Below, in pieces: positions 37,901-45,664 of a stretch of DNA of 64,000 bases (positions are counted from its first letter, which is position 1; each line of letters begins with the position of its first letter). A program made the position numbers and the translations under genes. Source of the DNA: Gammaproteobacteria bacterium (GTDB lineage: Bacteria; Pseudomonadota; Gammaproteobacteria; Burkholderiales; Nitrosomonadaceae); contig JAUIIB010000002.1 in NCBI GenBank assembly GCA_030431985.1, forward strand, positions 62,001-126,000. The letters run 5' to 3'. Under the pieces are notes generated by a model that was not told the origin of the DNA, did not search any database, and saw only the letters and a list, made by a program, of their open reading frames with translations.

Positions 37901-38184
37901 TTGGTTATGAAAATCCCGGCTGGGGTTCTCAGGCAACATTACTCTATAATATTGCCAGTAAACGTATCGTTTCTGCTGGCTTGCTTGGTGCACCAGATAA
38001 GTTTGAGCAACCCTTTCATCAGCTTGACTTTGTATTTAGTCAAACGGTTAACAAATGGATGACGGTACGCGTTAACATGAGGAATTTGCTGGATGATGAT
38101 GTTCTGATTTTACAGGGTGGTGAATTAACGCGGCAATTTCACAGAGGACGCCAGTTTAATTTAAGTGTACGTATTAACTTATAG
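34969..38184 (+). CDS. TonB-dependent receptor with two carboxypeptidase-like N-terminal domains
   Basis: A 1071-residue outer-membrane receptor. After a signal peptide there are two beta-sandwich repeats (about 38-130 and 165-250) of the carboxypeptidase-regulatory type, each with a P-P-G-N-Y or P-V-G-N-Y turn. The plug follows (about 265-390; V-L-G-A-E-Q-F, then I-R-G-L-G-E-R-F and F-A-G-G-T-L-E-M), then a 22-strand-type barrel ending L-S-V-R-I-N-L. Such receptors import bulky ligands; the ligand cannot be read from the sequence and no siderophore genes are nearby. It is the last gene of the TonB2-type cluster, so it appears to have a dedicated energy system. Confidence 0.92.
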   Translation: MTENKIKKGLANLVVSIAAALFCTGIFGQTEEQQLAEFSIHLFQDGLPVAGAELNILSMDHSGSGKQLIEDLPVYKWGAGDETAIKTNEGGSIAAKLPPGNYHMNLVSDGQSFDFDLSLQPDENVQILLTFFPDGREPLLNIESSVSGTQAGSALSEKPQVEGDGIIRVQVLSAETKKPVKDAQIFVSGLRQQLRTDEKGNLEAEIPVGNYSVSLLHPAYSSQTQDEVEIALNQTTELSFNLTPAGVELAEYVVLEPHLAGTLASVIAEQKTSAEVTTVLGAEQFSRGGDSDVASALRRASGLTLVGGQFIFIRGLGERFSSTLVNGAAVPSPDATRRVVPLDLFPTNFLESVLVQKTYSADRPGEFAGGTLEMRTRGIPDEFFFNFTASTGFNDNASFSDGLTYKGGGIDFLSFDDGARDMPGSIAAAIADGGSIQPQTAFNPDGFTPAQIETFGEDLSGVWDVSEKTPGPDSGFDVATGNVFDIGDFRTGFVAAGSWNQKFRKQNEINREFTPTTTDDSLRLIQDFDTRRSLRMTELNGYLAADLEYKDNHRIFSKTMFLRQARDEARISQGFTDAEVTDIRRTKLRFFSNQLFMQQVGGDHKFDWANDLSVHWLYTNATAKRNEPKTRDYRFDELNDGSFAFSRRADSNQIFFADLIDEDESWRVDTELPLEFTPEYKMKLKGGFIHQKKTRESSINRFAFFPVGPIGTDPAILGLSSLESILQPSNIGPNGFQLRDTTRPTDSYNASQKLFSYYGKMDFSIYDRFNITGGARWEQNNQFVETFQNVANSNQSVTSEIDRTDMLPSVTATWYVSDKQQLRAGFSQTISRPDFRELSPAPFTDLNTNQETTGNPDLQQTDITNFDVRWEYYLSPNENLLASFFWKDLTRPIELVTLPGTAGLQTYQNADKAKVFGFEVEMLKELGFIHPWLENFYAGGNYTWSDSNVKLNAENLGAQTTNNRPLQGHSSQIFNFQLGYENPGWGSQATLLYNIASKRIVSAGLLGAPDKFEQPFHQLDFVFSQTVNKWMTVRVNMRNLLDDDVLILQGGELTRQFHRGRQFNLSVRINL

Positions 38185-38232
38185 AGTTAGGTTATTACAC
38201 TGTTTTAACATCTACTGCATTACCAAGACATA

Positions 38233-38263
38233 GTTATTCCAGTGTTATTTCAACTGGAATAAC
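38233..38263. terminator. Hairpin between convergent receptor and hpnA-like genes
   Basis: GTTATTCCAGT (38233-38243) and ACTGGAATAAC (38253-38263) form a perfect 11-bp stem with a 9-base loop, just after the receptor gene. It overlaps the last codons of the hpnA-like gene on the other strand. There is no strong T tract, so termination strength is uncertain. Confidence 0.5.
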
Positions 38264-39239
38264 CATTATTTCGATACCAGTTCACTGCATCTTCAAGCGC
38301 AAGTTTAGCAGGCCGATATTGATAATTTAATTCGTGGATCGCTTTGTCACTGGTAAAGTACATGAGCTTTTTAGCCATACGCAAACTATCCAGTGTGACA
38401 CGTGGTTCTCGTTGTGTGACGGTCGCAATTTTCTCCATTATCCATGCAACCGGTAATATTGCGTTAACCGGGATAGCGGCACGTTTTTTATTTTGGCCGA
38501 GAATACCATCCAAGGTTTGAAGAATTTCCAAAAGCGTCATATTCTCACCGCCTAGAATATATTGCTCTCCCGGAAGTCCCTTCTCATACGCTAATAAGTG
38601 GCCTTGGGCAATATCGTCAACATGCGCTATATTCAGACCGGTATTGACATATGCAGGCATTTTATCGTGCATGACGTCAAGTACAATACGGCCGGTCGGT
38701 GTTGGTCGTATGTCGCGCGGTCCGATAGGCGCAGAAGGATTAACAATAACCAGCGGGAGCTGATGTTGAACAGTCAGCTCTTTAACTGTTTGTTCTGCAA
38801 TATACTTTGAACGCTTATAGTGACCGTTAACTGTATTGAGGCTGGATGGCGTTGCTTCATTCGCCGGCGTACCGTCGGTGGTCAAACCCAATGCCGCCAC
38901 ACTACTGGTGTACACAATTTTTTCTAATCCTGCATTTGCAGCAGCAATAATTAACGCTCTGGTACCTTGAACGTTGATCGCATACATGGTTTGTGGGTCG
39001 GGAACCCACAAACGATAGTCCGCAGCAACGTGAAAAAGGGTATCACATCCTTTAACTGCATATTCGAGCGAATGATGGTCGCGTAAATCGCCTTCGATTA
39101 CCTCTACAGGTAAATTTTCTATATTGCGCTTGTCACTGTTATTTCTAACCAAAAGGCGTACATCATGACCCGCTTTTAATAAACAGCGCATGACTGCTGA
39201 ACCCAAAAAGCCCGTTGCGCCAGTAACTAATGATTTCAT
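38250..39239 (-). CDS. hpnA: Hopanoid-associated NAD-dependent epimerase (HpnA-like)
   Basis: A 329-residue extended short-chain dehydrogenase: NAD motif G-A-T-G-F-L-G-S at the N-terminus, catalytic S plus Y-K-R-S-K (YxxxK), and V-N-P-S-A-P-I-G-P-R-D-I-R-P-T-P-T-G, which is characteristic of the HpnA group. HpnA genes accompany hopanoid synthesis, but their reaction is not established. It is 59 bp downstream of a squalene synthase gene. The squalene-hopene cyclase gene is not in the window. Confidence 0.85.
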   Translation of the reverse strand: MKSLVTGATGFLGSAVMRCLLKAGHDVRLLVRNNSDKRNIENLPVEVIEGDLRDHHSLEYAVKGCDTLFHVAADYRLWVPDPQTMYAINVQGTRALIIAAANAGLEKIVYTSSVAALGLTTDGTPANEATPSSLNTVNGHYKRSKYIAEQTVKELTVQHQLPLVIVNPSAPIGPRDIRPTPTGRIVLDVMHDKMPAYVNTGLNIAHVDDIAQGHLLAYEKGLPGEQYILGGENMTLLEILQTLDGILGQNKKRAAIPVNAILPVAWIMEKIATVTQREPRVTLDSLRMAKKLMYFTSDKAIHELNYQYRPAKLALEDAVNWYRNNGYSS

Positions 39240-39298
39240 ATATAAGAAGCTGATTTTGTAATCTGCCGCTGACTCATAAAACCGGTCAGTCGGCAGTG

Positions 39299-40384
39299 CT
39301 AACGCTTGAACAATAACTCATCTGGGATTTCAATTTCAGGAAGATCACGCGCCGAGATACTGAATAATCGATTGAGTATCCAATCATTGCTTGCAAATAA
39401 GCTGGTGGTCAGAACGGTTGTTTTAACAGCACGCCGGCTGATTTTTACTTGCTGGCCATTGCTGAAATCGCGGTGACGGTTAATTTTATTTAATGTAAGT
39501 ACTGCCATCCCTAATGCCCATAAGCAAAATTTACGAATACCTTTTTCGTGAGTCGGCAATAAACAGGTATAGGTCAGGGCATTGTATAAATGTTTTTTAG
39601 CGATGCCAATGAGCGCCGCTAAACCCGCTTCAAAACGTTTGTCTTGATGGCCAGATTGAAGTTCTCTCAAAATAAACCCATTATCCAGAAAAATATCTTG
39701 CGGCAACCAGCATGCGCCACGCTCACGATCATCCCATATGTCTTTAAGGATATTGGTCATCTGTAAACCTTGTCCGAAAGAAACGGATAGTTTCATCAAT
39801 TCCGACTTGTTTTGATTGATTTCAGGTGAGTAATCACAAAACAGTTCAGTCAACATTTCACCAACGACACCAGCAACATAGTAACAGTACAGATTCATGG
39901 CAGGAAGGTCTTTCAAACCGTCCAAAGTTTCTGTGTCCTGGTAGTCAGCCATACCCCGGCTCATGATTCGTACGCAGCGTTCTAACGCTTTTCGCTGATT
40001 GGTATTGAAACTGTGCGTGACGCGAATAACGGCCGGGGCATGTTTGATCAAATCATGTTCAGCCGGAATCGTATGATCGGACAACAAAGGGTACAATTCT
40101 TTTGAAAACTGTTCTGCGGCAATATTTCCGCAAACAACTTCGGAAAACATATCGGACAAACGGCGTGTTTGTTCAGACGTCAGCGCGTTATCGTCTTCAA
40201 TAGTATCGGTTATTCTGCATAGTAAGTAAGCGTTGCCAATAACATGACGCAGTGCTTCGGGAAGCTGCGGAATCGTTAAAGCAAAAGTGCGTGAAACACC
40301 GTTTAAAATATTAAGCTGATATTGCTCGTCATCTAAACTCGGTGGTTGATTGATCATATATGATTCATTGAACTGGGAAGTCAT
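39299..40384 (-). CDS. Squalene synthase (farnesyl-diphosphate farnesyltransferase type)
   Basis: Condenses two farnesyl diphosphates to squalene. The 361-residue protein has the first Asp-rich motif D-T-I-E-D-D (60-65), the second as N-I-L-K-D-I-W-D-D-R, and N-L-Y-C-Y-Y-V-A-G-V-V-G, which resembles single-enzyme (eukaryote-like) squalene synthases more than the HpnC/HpnD pair. A hydrophobic C-terminal anchor is not evident. Located between lysA and the hpnA-like gene on the same strand; its stop and start spacings suggest one transcript. It would feed hopanoid synthesis. Confidence 0.85.
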   Translation of the reverse strand: MTSQFNESYMINQPPSLDDEQYQLNILNGVSRTFALTIPQLPEALRHVIGNAYLLCRITDTIEDDNALTSEQTRRLSDMFSEVVCGNIAAEQFSKELYPLLSDHTIPAEHDLIKHAPAVIRVTHSFNTNQRKALERCVRIMSRGMADYQDTETLDGLKDLPAMNLYCYYVAGVVGEMLTELFCDYSPEINQNKSELMKLSVSFGQGLQMTNILKDIWDDRERGACWLPQDIFLDNGFILRELQSGHQDKRFEAGLAALIGIAKKHLYNALTYTCLLPTHEKGIRKFCLWALGMAVLTLNKINRHRDFSNGQQVKISRRAVKTTVLTTSLFASNDWILNRLFSISARDLPEIEIPDELLFKR

Positions 40385-40395
40385 ATTTTAATATT

Positions 40396-41652
40396 TTACA
40401 TCGGCAATAGGGTTTCCGAGGCAATCAACTGATCAATTGTTTCACGCGCTCTGATGAGATGAATTGTTTCGCCGTCGACCATGACTTCAGCCGCTCGCGG
40501 ACGCGTATTATAATTGGAACCCATACTCATACCGTAAGCGCCCGATGACATGACTGCCAGCAGGTCGTCGGCTTTGAGAACGAGCTTGCGATCGTGCCCT
40601 AAATAATCTCCAGTTTCACAAACTGGACCGACTACCTGGTAATTGCAGATGTCGCCTTCACTTTTAATGACTGGTAAGATTTTATGATAGGCCTGATATA
40701 AGGAAGGGCGCATCAAATCATTCATGGCGGCATCAACGATTGCAAAACTTCTATCAGGTGTATGTTTGATATAAGCGGTTTTGGTCAATAACAAGCCAGC
40801 ATTCCCGATCAAGGAGCGTCCCGGTTCTATAATCAAACGTAGATTAGCTGGCCCAAGGGTTTCACGTAACGCAGAAACATAATCCTGAATTGAAGGGATA
40901 ACTTCGTCAGAATAACGTATACCCAATCCACCACCAAGGTCCAGATGAGAAATGCGCAGTTTTTTGGATTGTAGACGGTGCAACAAATCGACTAATTTTC
41001 TACCTGCTTGTATAAAAGGGTCAAGTTCTGTCAATTGCGATCCAATATGACAATCCAACCCAATAAATCGAATATATGGAAAAATATCCGTTGACCGATA
41101 AATATGCTCCGCTTCTTCAATCGGAATTCCAAATTTGTTTTCCTTTAATCCGGTAGAGATATAGGGATGTGTTTTGGCATCAACATCTGGATTAACCCGC
41201 AGGCTGACGGGTGCCATTTTGTTCATTGCTGCCGCGATTTGATTGAGTAACTGCAATTCCGCAATCGATTCAACGTTAAAGCACAATATATCTGCCGCCA
41301 GGGCCATTCGTATTTCGTCAGCTAATTTACCCACACCAGAGAATACTGTTTTCTTAGGGTCTCCTCCGGCTTTTATTACGCGCTGCAATTCACCACCAGA
41401 AACGATATCAAATCCACTACCCAGTTTTGCCAGCAGGTTCAGAACGGCAAGATTGGAATTAGCTTTTACCGCATAACAGATTAGATAATCATCGTCGGAA
41501 AACGCTTGTTGGAACGCATTATAGGTTGTAGTTATTGCATTACGTGAGTAAACGTAGCAAGGTGTGCCAAACTCTTTTGCAATAGATTCCAATGGAACCT
41601 GCTCGGCATAAAGTGCGTTCTGCCGATACTCAAATTGAGGAAAATCGCTCAT
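40396..41652 (-). CDS. lysA: Diaminopimelate decarboxylase
   Basis: Last step of lysine synthesis. The 418-residue PLP barrel enzyme shows the PLP lysine in Y-A-V-K-A-N-S-N, G-G-E-L-Q-R-V, H-I-G-S-Q and the substrate site C-E-T-G-D-Y-L. Its ATG overlaps the stop of the tiny lptM gene (ATGA), an arrangement common in Proteobacteria. The squalene synthase gene follows 11 bp downstream, joining lysine and isoprenoid genes in one apparent transcript. Confidence 0.97.
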   Translation of the reverse strand: MSDFPQFEYRQNALYAEQVPLESIAKEFGTPCYVYSRNAITTTYNAFQQAFSDDDYLICYAVKANSNLAVLNLLAKLGSGFDIVSGGELQRVIKAGGDPKKTVFSGVGKLADEIRMALAADILCFNVESIAELQLLNQIAAAMNKMAPVSLRVNPDVDAKTHPYISTGLKENKFGIPIEEAEHIYRSTDIFPYIRFIGLDCHIGSQLTELDPFIQAGRKLVDLLHRLQSKKLRISHLDLGGGLGIRYSDEVIPSIQDYVSALRETLGPANLRLIIEPGRSLIGNAGLLLTKTAYIKHTPDRSFAIVDAAMNDLMRPSLYQAYHKILPVIKSEGDICNYQVVGPVCETGDYLGHDRKLVLKADDLLAVMSSGAYGMSMGSNYNTRPRAAEVMVDGETIHLIRARETIDQLIASETLLPM

Positions 41653-41819
41653 TCTTCTGTTTCATCTTTAACGTCGGTAGGAGCGGCAGGCGGTGTCTCG
41701 GGAGACATAGAAACAGGTGGCGCTTCATTATTTGGTAGATAAAGCGGACCTTTATTGCCGCAGGCCGTGAATATAATTAATATGAATGTTGTATATAAAG
41801 TTGCTTTTAAATAATACAT
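41649..41819 (-). CDS. lptM: LptM (YifL-like) small lipoprotein
   Basis: A 56-residue lipoprotein read from the ATG at 41819. A short hydrophobic signal ends in a lipobox (I-F-T-A-C), directly followed by G-N-K-G-P-L-Y-L-P, the hallmark of LptM, and a Pro-rich acidic tail. LptM helps the LptDE complex fold at the outer membrane. The TGA overlaps the lysA ATG; lptM-lysA is a conserved pair. The gene is easy to miss because it is below common length cutoffs. Confidence 0.9.
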   Translation of the reverse strand: MYYLKATLYTTFILIIFTACGNKGPLYLPNNEAPPVSMSPETPPAAPTDVKDETEE

Positions 41820-41834
41820 CTGTATAGGACTAAA

Positions 41835-42077
41835 CTATTTCCATGAACAGTGAGTTGGGAATACTACCATAAGCTTTTGCCGGAATCGCTTGTCATTATC
41901 TTGGATTGCCTTAGGGATATCGTCATAAGTTATGTACATTTCTGCGCGAGCAGTTGTTCTTTGAACAAAATTATCGGCGTTTTTGTTCCGTTCGTCCCTT
42001 TCTTGAATATGCTTTAACATGTGTCTATGGGACAAAATCTTGATCCTTTTGCCCGAAAAGCAAACAGAATTGTACAT
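41835..42077 (-). CDS. Possible hypothetical protein (weak)
   Basis: An 80-codon open frame upstream of lptM with a weak AGGGG about 11 bases before its ATG. The product is polar and basic, with no signal peptide, membrane segment or motif I recognise. It fills an otherwise empty 285-bp gap between lptM and the transporter operon, but it may simply be leader or spacer sequence. Confidence 0.25.
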   Translation of the reverse strand: MYNSVCFSGKRIKILSHRHMLKHIQERDERNKNADNFVQRTTARAEMYITYDDIPKAIQDNDKRFRQKLMVVFPTHCSWK

Positions 42078-42104
42078 AACTCATGACAACACCCCTAATA
42101 ATAT

Positions 42105-42725
42105 TTATGTTCCGTTCAACGCTGTTTGCAGCCACTGTACTAAATCCCCTAATAAACGGTTGTTGGCTACAGCGAATGCATCGGCGGCTCCCTGTGCATC
42201 AGCGGTAGGGGTGGTTTCTAATGTACTAAAGCTTTTTTGAGCGATCAACCGATGTGTATTATTGACAAGGCTCGCACGAAAGCGAATCATGACATGGCTG
42301 TCATGTTCACTACCGAAAATTTGTGAAAATTCTTCAAGTTCTATATAGAGTCTGTTTTCTGCGATGGCTATACTGCTATCATTAATGACTAAATGTGATG
42401 TTGTGTCGGTAATTCTTTGTTTTATTTGTTGTGTTAGTAAAAAAGCCGGTGGAGAAGCCCAGCGGCTATGGGCATAAGTATAAGCTTGTATGGGGTTATG
42501 GTACGCGAGACGGTAGCTAATATCTCGGGTATCAAGCCACGAGGGCGCAGTAATGGGTGCTATAAGTATTTTTTTGCCTTTTTGTTCGCCAGTTTGGATG
42601 GGCTGGCCAGTATATTCGGGAGGATAAACTGCAAAATTATAAGTGGCTATTGGAATCTTGGCTTGAGGGGTTACCGAGCAACCGGAAATAAGCAATACGC
42701 TCAGCATTAGTTTAAACTTTTTCAT
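42105..42725 (-). CDS. ABC-transporter auxiliary lipoprotein (PqiC-like)
   Basis: A 206-residue lipoprotein: lipobox L-I-S-G-C at residue 16, then a domain of the ABC_trans_aux type with P-P-x-Y near the start, I-L-I-A-P-I-T-A-P-S-W-L-D-T-R-D-I-S-Y-R and W-A-S-P-P. Such lipoproteins accompany MCE transporters, as PqiC does PqiB, at the outer membrane side. Its ATG overlaps the stop of the MCE gene, so translation is coupled. It is the last gene of the operon. Confidence 0.82.
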   Translation of the reverse strand: MKKFKLMLSVLLISGCSVTPQAKIPIATYNFAVYPPEYTGQPIQTGEQKGKKILIAPITAPSWLDTRDISYRLAYHNPIQAYTYAHSRWASPPAFLLTQQIKQRITDTTSHLVINDSSIAIAENRLYIELEEFSQIFGSEHDSHVMIRFRASLVNNTHRLIAQKSFSTLETTPTADAQGAADAFAVANNRLLGDLVQWLQTALNGT

Positions 42726-43624
42726 TGAGAAATCTCACCGGGAGCAACGAAACCATTTTCACCCGGCCCCGGCTGTGGTGGCGGTCGTCCAAAAACAAAC
42801 ATTTGCGGGTTTTCCTCCAACTGTTGTAAAACTCGATCCAGATTTTGCGAATTACGAATAAGGCCGCTGCTGACCTTGCGTAATTCCGGGATAGTAGTGG
42901 CCATCTCTTGTGCACTGGCGGACAAACTGTCAATTATCCCATCTTGCCGGTTCATACTGCGAATTGATTGATTGATTTCAGCTAACAGTTCGTCAAGATG
43001 TTTTACCAATACACCGGATTCTACAGTTAAGTCTGTCATCGATTCGAGTATGGGTTGTAAACTTCCAGCAAGATTATCAAAATTACGCGTCGTTTTTTCT
43101 ATATTTTTTAAAATCTTTGTGATCTGATCCTGATTATCATCATTGAGTAGTTGGTGCATCTTAACAATTAACTCATTGACATTATTTAATATATTCTGTC
43201 CACGACCGGTAACTTCATCGAGTAGTGAAGGACGCATGGAAATTTGTGCATCTTCTGACAATGTTTCGGAAGTAACATCAGTGCTATTACTCAGTTGGAT
43301 ATAGGCTAAACCGGTAATGCCCTGATAGCCAAGTTGCGCATAAACATTTGCGGGTAACCGGATGTTACCGTCTATCGCAATATCTATTTTAATCTGCTGT
43401 ACGTTTTCGGGATCAAAATAAATTCGATTGACTTTACCTATATTTACACCGCGGTAATAGACTGATGCCTGTACACTTAAACCTGTTACCGATTCCTGCG
43501 ATACGATCTGGTAATGATCGTGCTCAATTGAATCGCCCTTGAACCATTCAGCCACAACGAGAACGACAACACTTAGACAAATGACAAAAAGACCAGCTAT
43601 AAGTGCGTGGGATCGGTTTTCCAT
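42722..43624 (-). CDS. mlaD: MCE-domain protein (MlaD-like)
   Basis: A 300-residue protein: one N-terminal membrane helix, a single MCE domain (about 40-120; V-T-G-L-S-V-Q-A-S-V-Y-Y-R-G-V-N-I-G) and a long helical region that can form a needle-like tube, longer than in E. coli MlaD (183). The tail is Pro/Gly-rich. MCE proteins carry phospholipids between membranes. Its start overlaps the end of the ATPase gene by 28 bp. The name is by family; substrate and direction are unproven. Confidence 0.85.
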   Translation of the reverse strand: MENRSHALIAGLFVICLSVVVLVVAEWFKGDSIEHDHYQIVSQESVTGLSVQASVYYRGVNIGKVNRIYFDPENVQQIKIDIAIDGNIRLPANVYAQLGYQGITGLAYIQLSNSTDVTSETLSEDAQISMRPSLLDEVTGRGQNILNNVNELIVKMHQLLNDDNQDQITKILKNIEKTTRNFDNLAGSLQPILESMTDLTVESGVLVKHLDELLAEINQSIRSMNRQDGIIDSLSASAQEMATTIPELRKVSSGLIRNSQNLDRVLQQLEENPQMFVFGRPPPQPGPGENGFVAPGEISQ

Positions 43625-44403
43625 GATGGTTTCCTGGGGTCAGTGTGTTGGTGTTTGTCCTGTATATTCTTGAAAAAGTTTTTTATAAAGGGATGTGTGT
43701 GATTGCATATCCGAGCTAATGAGCCCGTTGCGATTACTTTTTTTTCGGCTAAAACAGCGATACGGTCTGACAAACCGACCAATGTATCGAGGTCATGAGT
43801 GACCATAACAATGGTTAAATCCAGCTTATTACGCATATCCTGAATGATCTCCACAAAGCTTTGGCTAAGCTCGGGATCAAGACCTGCTGTAGGCTCGTCC
43901 AGAAATAACAATTCGGGATCAAGCGCCAGTGCACGTGCCAGAGAAACACGCTTAATCATGCCGCCTGATAGATTTGCAGGCATTTTGTGAGTATGTTCAG
44001 GGCCTATGGCAACCATATTCAATTTAATCATGACAAGATCATGGATCGTTTGCTCATCGAACACACGAAGTTCGCGTAACGGCAAAGCAATATTGTCATA
44101 AACTGTCAAAGCGCTAAACAAAGCCCCTTGCTGAAACAACACGCCGGTTCGGTTACGAATACTTTTGCGCAAAGTTAAGCTGTCATTATAACGCGATCTT
44201 CCAAAAATTCGGACATGTCCTTTTGCGGGATATTCCAGCCCCAACATTTGACGCAACAGTGTTGTCTTGCCACTACCTGAACCGCCGACGAGCGTCAAAA
44301 CTTCACCTTTTTTAACTTCCAGATTTAAGTTCTCGTGCACGATATGCTGACCGAAACGCGTTTGCAAACCTTCTATTTCAATGATGTCGGAAGCATGGTT
44401 CAT
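43597..44403 (-). CDS. mlaF: ABC transporter ATPase (MlaF-like)
   Basis: A 268-residue ABC ATPase with Walker A G-G-S-G-S-G-K-T-T-L, signature N-L-S-G-G-M-I-K-R, Walker B L-L-F-L-D-E-P-T-A-G-L-D-P and the H-loop V-T-H-D-L. The G-L-E-Y-P-A-K-G type region and the neighbouring permease and MCE genes place it in the Mla/TTG2 lipid-transport class. It has a longer basic C-terminus than E. coli MlaF. Confidence 0.9.
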   Translation of the reverse strand: MNHASDIIEIEGLQTRFGQHIVHENLNLEVKKGEVLTLVGGSGSGKTTLLRQMLGLEYPAKGHVRIFGRSRYNDSLTLRKSIRNRTGVLFQQGALFSALTVYDNIALPLRELRVFDEQTIHDLVMIKLNMVAIGPEHTHKMPANLSGGMIKRVSLARALALDPELLFLDEPTAGLDPELSQSFVEIIQDMRNKLDLTIVMVTHDLDTLVGLSDRIAVLAEKKVIATGSLARICNHTHPFIKNFFKNIQDKHQHTDPRKPSWKTDPTHL

Positions 44404-44413
44404 ATATTAGCGT

Positions 44414-45553
44414 TCATATAATGCCGATATCGGAGAAAATAATTGCGAAAATGGCATCGATAATGATGACAACAGTTATTGACGTAACCACTGAAGCCGT
44501 TGTGCCTTCCCCAAGGCTTTCGGTATTAGGCTTAACCCTAAGGCCGAAGTGACAGGCGATAACAGCGATAACTACTCCGCATACCGTACCTTTTCCAAGG
44601 CCGAGCCACAGATTAGCAATCGGGACGGCATCCGGTAATGCGTAAATGAAATAATAATAGTTCAACCCCAGTTGAATTTCGGCTGCGATAATTCCACCCA
44701 ATAGTGCGATAGCGCTGGTCCATAGAACGAGAAGTGGCATCGCAAGCCCGAGACCAATGATTTTAGGAAAAATTAAACGCTGGCTGTGTGAAATACCCAT
44801 CACGGTTAGCGCGTCCAGTTCCTGAGTAACACGCATGACACCCAATTGTGCGGTCATTGATGAGCCTGAACGGCCGGCAACCAGGATAGCTGCGAGCAGT
44901 GGTCCAAGTTCACGGATAATGCTGATACCTAGAATATTGACGATAAAAATATCGGCACCAAACATTTGTAATTGTTCGGAAGATAAATAACTCAGTACGA
45001 TACCGATTAAAAAGCCAACCAGAGCTGTTATGCCCAGAGCCTGAGCGCCAGTACGATATAGATTGGCAGAAATTTCACGCCATGGAATAAATGCAGGATG
45101 ACGTAAGAAGAACGTGCAATCCAGCAATAATTGTCCCATCATTGCAATCACATTGGTCAAATTTTCCCATAAAAGCAATGCCTTTTTTCCAACAAAATGG
45201 ATTGGCCATAACCAGTCACGCTGTTTAGGCTTGATCACATCTTTCGGCAGATTCTCGATGCGCTCAAATAACCGTTCTTGCTCTTTTCGCAACACAAGTT
45301 GATCGGGCCGCCGCGCATTCCATACTTGCCACAGCATAACGACACCGGCATTATCCATATGACGAATACCCGTTAAATCCCAGCATAGATAAGGATTCTT
45401 CGCATATTCAGCCAATTCCGCCGACAGTTTTTTGAATCGATTTTGGAAAGCAGCTAGGGTAAAGTCACCGGTCAGAGCGAGTCGGTTTGAACTATCGTCA
45501 TGAATTAGCTGATATCGTTCATGGCTTGTTTTCTGAGTTTGTGTCGACATCAA
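44414..45553 (-). CDS. mlaE: STAS-MlaE lipid-transport permease fusion
   Basis: A 379-residue protein with two parts. Residues about 15-100 form a STAS-like domain (Y-L-C-W-D-L-T-G-I-R-H-M-D-N-A-G-V-V). Residues about 135-379 are a MlaE-type permease with five or six helices and the motifs G-P-L-L-A-A-I-L-V-A-G-R-S-G-S and E-L-D-A-L. In E. coli the STAS protein MlaB is a separate subunit that controls the ATPase; here it is joined to the permease. First gene of a four-gene lipid-transport operon; an MlaC-like periplasmic carrier is absent. Confidence 0.9.
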   Translation of the reverse strand: MMSTQTQKTSHERYQLIHDDSSNRLALTGDFTLAAFQNRFKKLSAELAEYAKNPYLCWDLTGIRHMDNAGVVMLWQVWNARRPDQLVLRKEQERLFERIENLPKDVIKPKQRDWLWPIHFVGKKALLLWENLTNVIAMMGQLLLDCTFFLRHPAFIPWREISANLYRTGAQALGITALVGFLIGIVLSYLSSEQLQMFGADIFIVNILGISIIRELGPLLAAILVAGRSGSSMTAQLGVMRVTQELDALTVMGISHSQRLIFPKIIGLGLAMPLLVLWTSAIALLGGIIAAEIQLGLNYYYFIYALPDAVPIANLWLGLGKGTVCGVVIAVIACHFGLRVKPNTESLGEGTTASVVTSITVVIIIDAIFAIIFSDIGII

Positions 45554-45664
45554 AAAGCCTAGTTCAGCTGTTTCGGGAGAATCAGGATAAGGAAAAAAGA
45601 ATGGATTGTCTACCGGCTACGGCCAAAATCGGAGCAATTAAAAAAGAGGGAAGTAGTGGCGCAG

